Shown here: positions 58,901 to 64,000 of the stretch, in pieces
How the letters are laid out: every line of letters begins with the position of its first letter
How positions within the stretch are numbered: position 1 is the stretch's first letter
From: Malania oleifera
Lineage: Eukaryota; Streptophyta; Magnoliopsida; Santalales; Ximeniaceae
Direction: 5' to 3'
NCBI RefSeq assembly: GCF_029873635.1
Contig: NC_080428.1
Location: 68,567,601 to 68,631,600, forward strand
DNA: 64,000 bases
Notes under the pieces: generated by a model
Databases searched by the model: none
What the model was told of the DNA's origin: nothing
The model's input: only the letters and a program-made list of their open reading frames with translations
Translations under genes and position numbers: made by a program

Positions 58901-59457
58901 GGTTATTCTTAAAAAATAAAAAATAAAATCTTCAGTTGAACCTGAATGCAACCCTAGTTGTTGCTGTTCAACAGAGACTGGGAGCCCATTCCTTGCTTTG
59001 CATGGGGGAAAGTCCCCCCTGCAGAAAAAACTGGCCTACTTGGGCTCAGTTTCTCTTAATGCTTTCACAGTATGAATATTAACCTAATTTCCCAACCATT
59101 GGGGTAAATACAGAACATTACCCGGCAAGTTACCAAACTTCTTGGAATCTAAATTTAATTATATTTGCTTTGTTTGTGGCCTCTCTAGCCAAATTCTCTC
59201 CACATGCTTGTTTTCTTTGAAAATTAAATTCTGACTTGCTATTTTCATCTGAGCAAAAGGGAACTTTGGAGTTGAAAAATTTTGCAGGATCAATCCTTGG
59301 ACATTGTTCAGATCAATGAACATGTAGGTTCCTCGCTGGGTGAATTTGTTGAGCTATAAAATTTAAACAGATGTGGGTTGTGAGTTCCACCCACAAAGAT
59401 TCTTGAATTTATTGGTGCTCCCAGTAAAATAGATGACTAATCTGAAAAAGAATTTAC
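58901..59457. other. Intergenic DNA and PPR 3' region
   Basis: No gene is seen. The part next to 59457 is the likely 3' UTR of the minus-strand PPR gene. Confidence 0.5.
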
Positions 59458-61278
59458 CTAGTTAACCAGGCCCCGAACTGTACTCAGATCTTCCCAACGT
59501 TCACTATCCATCTCAATTATGCTACATCCAGGTTCCTTCGACATTTTGTCCTTCCTGTTTTCAATTGACCAGTGGTCAACCTCCATTGTCTTCTCTTCCT
59601 TCATCTCCTGCATTTTTGTATGATCAGGCAGCCTTCCTGCAATGGCATAAGTGCTAGTAAGAAGTAATGAATCAGTGGGGTGTTCATTGTGGGTTCCTAT
59701 CAACTCTCTCCTCACACGTTCCCCCAAATCAACATTTCCATGCACCCTGCAAGCAGCGAGTAATGCACGCCATGCTGTAGTGTCACTCTTGGTGGGTAAT
59801 CTTTTAATTAGTTTATATGCTTCCTCTATCAACCCTGCACGACCCAAGAGATCGATCATGCATCCGTAGTGTTCAACCCCAGGTGAAAATCCATATTTTT
59901 TAACCATCCTCTCATAACAGTTCATTGCCTCAACGACCAACCCTCCATGGCTACATGCATTCAGAACTGTCAAGAAAGTGATTTCATTGGGTATAAACCC
60001 CTCCTCCTCCATCTTGTAGAAGAGTTCAACGGCATTTTTCGCATGCCCATGAACCCCATAGCCTGAAATCATGGCAGTCCAAGATTTCACATCTTTGGTA
60101 CCCATCTTGTAGAAAACTTCAATGGCCTCATCGAGAAACCCACATTTACAGTACATATCTACCAAAGCTGTGCCAAGAACTGCATCCATTACCACTTGTT
60201 CCTCCTCCACATAGTCATAGATGCATTGGCCTACACTCGCGGCCCCTGAGGCTGCACAAGATGAAAGCAATTGTGCCAAGGTAGAGGAATTTGGTTTCAC
60301 TTGTTCGATTTTCATAAGCCATAGTAAAGCTAATGATTCTTCCAGCTGACCACTTTTGGCATACCCATCTATCAAACAATTCCACGAAATAACATCCCTC
60401 CTAGGGGCTCCGTCGAAAACTCTACGCCCCAAATCAACACGCCGAGTCTTTGCATACATACTAATCAAAGCAGTAGACAGGCTCACATCAGAACAAAAGC
60501 CAATCTTGATGCAGTATCCATGAATGCATTCCCCTCCAGTATGATTTCCTGATTCACCAGCAGCAGAAAGAACAGTCAAAATTGTGGATATGCCAAATTC
60601 CAAACCACTTCTACCCATTTGCCTGAACAACTCAATAACCATAGTAGGCTGAGCCACATGAAGATATCCGCCCAACAAAGTGCTCCATGAAACCAAATCT
60701 ATTTTCTGAGGACATTCATCAAACAACTGATGGGCATCTCTAATGCTGCCGCACAAACAATAAAGGCTTAAGAGGGTGTTCATGACATTGATGAACAGTC
60801 CATGCCCAGATCTTAGAATTAACCCATGAATCCCTCGGCCGCAATGTATGACCAACAGACGAGCACAAGCTTTGAGGGTGGTAATGAAGCAGAACTGGTC
60901 AAGCACAATTCCCAAAGTCCTAACATGATTGAAGAGAGAGAGAGCTTGTTTTGGGTCTTCACTACCTGAAAAGCCTCTGAGCATGGTAGTGAACATAAAG
61001 AGATTTGGGTCTTGAACATGTTTGAAGATTGATGCTGCATAGTCTATGTCTACAATGGCAGATGCAAGAAGCTTGCTCAATGTGAAAGGAATGCGGTCAA
61101 GGCCTGTCTTGACCATGAGGCCATGGATTTGAGAGATTTCACGGGCATCCGCGCAAGAGTTCAACAGAGAAATAAGCTTTTGATCTTGTGAAAATGTAGA
61201 GTAGTGGTGTTTTGGAAAGAGCTCTGTGGGTCTGATTTTGAGTTTTTGCCTCAAGCATGAAATTCGGGTCTGGATCAT
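59458..61278 (-). CDS. PLS-class pentatricopeptide repeat protein with E-type C-terminus
   Basis: A single uninterrupted frame of 606 residues plus stop, intronless as is usual for plant PPR genes. The N-terminus (MIQTRISCLRQKLKIRPTEL) is basic and poor in acid residues, which fits a mitochondrial or plastid targeting peptide. Repeats run from about 40 to 490, with typical units such as DVISWNCLIDGYAKSGQLEE, DVKSWTAMISGYGVHGHAKN and VEHYGCMIDLLGRAGLIEEA. They are followed by an E-type region (TTAWRALLAACRVHGNVDLG, then KEPGCSIIEMD). There is no DYW deaminase domain. Family members bind organellar RNA, and E-class members help C-to-U editing with a partner deaminase. About 15 extra residues (around EVDHWSIENRKDK) interrupt the E motif. 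The arrangement resembles the Arabidopsis At1g26900 type, but the orthologue is not certain. Confidence 0.93.
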   Translation of the reverse strand: MIQTRISCLRQKLKIRPTELFPKHHYSTFSQDQKLISLLNSCADAREISQIHGLMVKTGLDRIPFTLSKLLASAIVDIDYAASIFKHVQDPNLFMFTTMLRGFSGSEDPKQALSLFNHVRTLGIVLDQFCFITTLKACARLLVIHCGRGIHGLILRSGHGLFINVMNTLLSLYCLCGSIRDAHQLFDECPQKIDLVSWSTLLGGYLHVAQPTMVIELFRQMGRSGLEFGISTILTVLSAAGESGNHTGGECIHGYCIKIGFCSDVSLSTALISMYAKTRRVDLGRRVFDGAPRRDVISWNCLIDGYAKSGQLEESLALLWLMKIEQVKPNSSTLAQLLSSCAASGAASVGQCIYDYVEEEQVVMDAVLGTALVDMYCKCGFLDEAIEVFYKMGTKDVKSWTAMISGYGVHGHAKNAVELFYKMEEEGFIPNEITFLTVLNACSHGGLVVEAMNCYERMVKKYGFSPGVEHYGCMIDLLGRAGLIEEAYKLIKRLPTKSDTTAWRALLAACRVHGNVDLGERVRRELIGTHNEHPTDSLLLTSTYAIAGRLPDHTKMQEMKEEKTMEVDHWSIENRKDKMSKEPGCSIIEMDSERWEDLSTVRGLVN

Positions 61279-63000
61279 CAGCTAGAAAAGAACGTTTCGC
61301 AGCAATTCGGAGCTATTGGCATGAGCCTTCACTCTTCAGTCATTGTATCCTAAAGACTTGATCTTTTGATTCAAAGCAAAAAGACTACAATAAACAATCG
61401 AAGAACTCCCTTGAAAAAAGGTTACATGTAATGTGATGAGGCGTAACAAGAGAGACCAATTTCGGTGATATCAAATCTTGTTTTAGCTCAATTATGAATT
61501 GAGACTTGTAGATCACAAAAATATGGATATGACTAATTTAAGGTTCAAGAAAATGTTTGAATTCTTCTTGTCCAACTTCAACAAGGAAACATATGTAGCA
61601 AAAGACAAAAAAAAAACACTTCAAATAAGGATACATACTTGATCGAAAAGAAGCTGAATACAGTTCTCAAAGTCCTCAAGGAAATGAAAATTAAGACGGG
61701 AAAGTATTAGAAAGGTAATTTCCAAGAGTAACTTCACTTTTAAAAGGAATTCAAGCCTAAATATACTATTTAAGACTCAAATTATGAGATCCAAAATTGT
61801 TGAATAACAAATGTTATCACGCATTTACTACTAAAAAATTATCTTTTTTATCTTTTATTTTCCTTAAAAAAAAAAAAAAACACTAAACTTTGGGTTTGAA
61901 GTGATTTTGAACCATCACTTATCACTCTACTCTATTTTGAAAACTAGAGAAAAATCAATTTGATTTTAAAAAGATAATCCACAAACAGGAAAAAAAAATT
62001 AGCTAGTTGTGTATAATGAATGTATCTTAATAAATTAACACTATTAACTTTATTCTTACAAGTCAAGCTTATTAGGATATTATGTTTGCTTATAACCATT
62101 TGTCTTGTGTATATGACATGGGTAAGTATCATAGAAATAGTAGTGTAAATTTATTCCTCAAGTAGGATAATAATGTCGGAGTGTAAAATAAGAGTATGAC
62201 TCCCCTGTCAATTTAATGTTTCCTAATACCAAGGTTAGCATAAAAAGCTCTCTAGGAGAGATTAAATGTTCAACAATCATAGTAAAATTCACTAGTTATT
62301 ATAACACTCATTGCCTACAAAAAAATGTGAACAATAAATTACATTGCTTTTTAGTTTACCATGTGACCCACCTTTATATATATATGCTTACTCACTGCTA
62401 ACGCTTAGCATAGCATTATATTTGATCGTGATAATCATATCATGTTGTGAAATCACAAAATGTTTTGAGTTAACTAGTTAAGCTAGAGTATTATAATTAG
62501 TGTCCCTCAATCCTTCACAAAGTGTGAAGTGTTTGGCCATTACACTGAACAATTTAAGGAACAGCACATATTTGGATTGCTTTCTCAGAAGAACAATTTA
62601 ATTTGGAGAAAAATGATATGTGAAAAGTATTTCATTTATACCCATGTAATAAAAGAAAGAATTAATTCTTTTCCAGGTCTATTACATGCATTTTCAGCAT
62701 CCAAATTGAGATACCAATAAGCAAAAGGTCATGTTTTAACGGGAAATAAAAAAGGAGGGGGTTTTGAAATTGAATTTCAAACGATGTGTGATAATAATAA
62801 TTATATTTCTTTGGGCCTAATTCTGTTGTTTAAAGTCTCCATCATTCTCGACTAACCAATCAAGATCGAGATCATGCCTAAGGAGAAAGGAAAGAAAGAA
62901 GATCCAATCTAACCCAAATCCGTCTCAAGTCAATTTGGCGGTAACAATTGCTAGAATAATATTTATCTAACCTCTCTCTCTCTCCCTCTCCCTCTCTCAA
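61279..63000. other. Intergenic AT-rich stretch upstream of the PPR gene
   Basis: It holds the promoter of the PPR gene near its left edge. No TATA box can be assigned with confidence. A-rich runs lie at 61607-61617 and 61866-61880. A CT tract lies at 62973-62998. No ORF with a recognisable product was found. Confidence 0.5.
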
Positions 63001-63358
63001 AAGCAAAGACATTATATATTCTTACATCAATTGATAATCATGCACATCATGATTCATCTCATCGTTCCCTACCAAATTTGATGTTGTTCCATTCTTCCAA
63101 CATCTCCACACCCTTGTGAACTCCTCACAAGACTTCCATCTCTCCCGTTTTATGGAGACACATTTTGGATTAACATTCTAAATTCCAATCTGAGCGTGCA
63201 ACTTTCAAAAACCACTTAAGAAATAGAAACAAGTGGCCCTTCACAAATAAGCTCCATTTGTTTCTCTCCCAGAGAAGAGAAAGCATATCCTGATCCAAGA
63301 AACTTTCCCCTTGGATAACCATTTTTTACTATAGCGACTGAAGACATAATTCACAGTA

Positions 63359-63571
63359 CTACCTCCCCATCCCCATAAAGGATGTGGGACTACTACCGGT
63401 GAGTGTCTTCTCCTCCTTGAAAGGCTGAGTTGATGCATCAGACAAACTGGGTAACCTTGAAACACTGCCTTTCCCTTTTCTGGCATTTGGCCCCAGCTCC
63501 TCTATCATGTATTTCCACCCATCAATTGGTCTCCTCCGGCTAAATATGTGGGTCTTGATAAAACTAGCAAT
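63359..63571 (-). CDS. 3'-terminal coding exon of an unidentified gene, partial
   Basis: The exon follows a good acceptor (minus strand TTTATGTGCAG, ending at 63572) and stays open to a TAG at 63359-63361, giving 70 residues. It reads IASFIKTHIFSRRRP, then DGWKYMIEELGPNARKGKG and SVSRLPSLSDASTQPFKEEK, and ends SFMGMGR. The composition (balanced, non-repetitive, Ser/Pro/Lys-rich tail) looks like real plant coding DNA. I do not recognise the family. The upstream exons lie beyond 63600, probably outside the window. The sequence to about 63000 is the likely 3' UTR. The PPR gene lies downstream in the same orientation. Confidence 0.5.
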   Translation of the reverse strand: MASFIKTHIFSRRRPIDGWKYMIEELGPNARKGKGSVSRLPSLSDASTQPFKEEKTLTGSSPTSFMGMGR

Positions 63572-64000
63572 CTGCACATAAATCCCAGACAATTAAATAA
63601 AATTAGAGACGATATCAGCAGCTAAAAAAAAAAAAAAAACCAACATAACAGTTTTGTCAGTTTTTGCAGACTCAAAAAAGTTTGCATTGGTTCCAGCATA
63701 ACCATCTCGCATTTCAATATATGTACGCAAATGAACAGTTTTTAAGTTTTGTTCTAAGATGCAGCAAGGGCAGGGTCTGTAACAAACAATCTTCCAGAGA
63801 ATAGAAAACTTAACAGAATTATTATCATCAAGAAAGCATAAGGAAGACCTACGGGTCTGCGAGAACTGACATAAACAGCCAAGGCACTGCGCAATACTAA
63901 TAACAGCCTATTTTCAAAAATTACCTATTAAAATAGAAAAACTGGGACATTTTTACAACATATAATATTTTTCACCAAATTTCTTGAATCTGTTCCAGAC
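63572..64000 (-). other. Probable intron of the right-edge gene
   Basis: AT-rich, with an A run near 63625-63640. No further exon could be recognised on the minus strand within the window. Confidence 0.35.

Noticed and set aside
1-64000. CRISPR arrays, organelle insertions, rRNA genes, bacterial-type operons
   Set aside because: None seen. The tandem arrays present lack regular spacers, and no plastid or mitochondrial gene motifs were recognised.

Overview
This is nuclear DNA of a flowering plant. The evidence is spliced genes with GT-AG introns, a PLS-type PPR gene, an HVA22 gene, a PRAF-type PH/RCC1/FYVE/BRX gene, plant L1 and RTE LINEs, Ty1-copia and Ty3-gypsy remnants, and MITEs. The very long, transposon-filled introns suggest a woody eudicot or a magnoliid. 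The species cannot be told from the sequence.

Layout. 1-4440: AT-rich intergenic DNA with an LTR-like remnant. 4793-18412 (+): HVA22-like gene, 5 coding exons (516 nt with stop) in 13.6 kb. Its 8.0 kb third intron holds a tandem duplication, copia and gypsy fossils, an RTE LINE tail, a hAT-like element and a 240-bp tandem array. Its 4.5 kb fourth intron holds a solo LTR with a second solo LTR inserted in it. 18413-21679: intergenic DNA and the PRAF upstream region, with a MULE-type MITE and GA tracts. 21680-56742 (+): PRAF-type gene, 9 coding exons (3276 nt with stop) in 35 kb. Intron 2 (10.5 kb) carries an antisense L1-type LINE split by a gypsy-like element. Intron 3 (13.4 kb) is a nest of copia, LINE, copia and MITE insertions. 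Intron 7 (5.8 kb) has duplicated segments, a TIR element with an internal array, and a LINE fragment. 57798-58890: a Mutator-like element with 98-bp outer TIRs and a 10-bp target duplication, carrying duplicated pieces of a pyruvate decarboxylase gene (a Pack-MULE). 59458-61278 (-): intronless PPR gene. 63359-63571 (-): last exon of a gene that enters from the right edge.

The host genes share no obvious pathway. HVA22 proteins shape ER membranes, PRAF proteins are large proteins with lipid-binding and RCC1 domains, and E-class PPR proteins edit organellar RNA. The main biological themes are nested insertions, several with readable target-site duplications, and transcription of two genes through heterochromatin-like introns. 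The most interesting single object is the gene-capturing MULE between the convergent PRAF and PPR genes.
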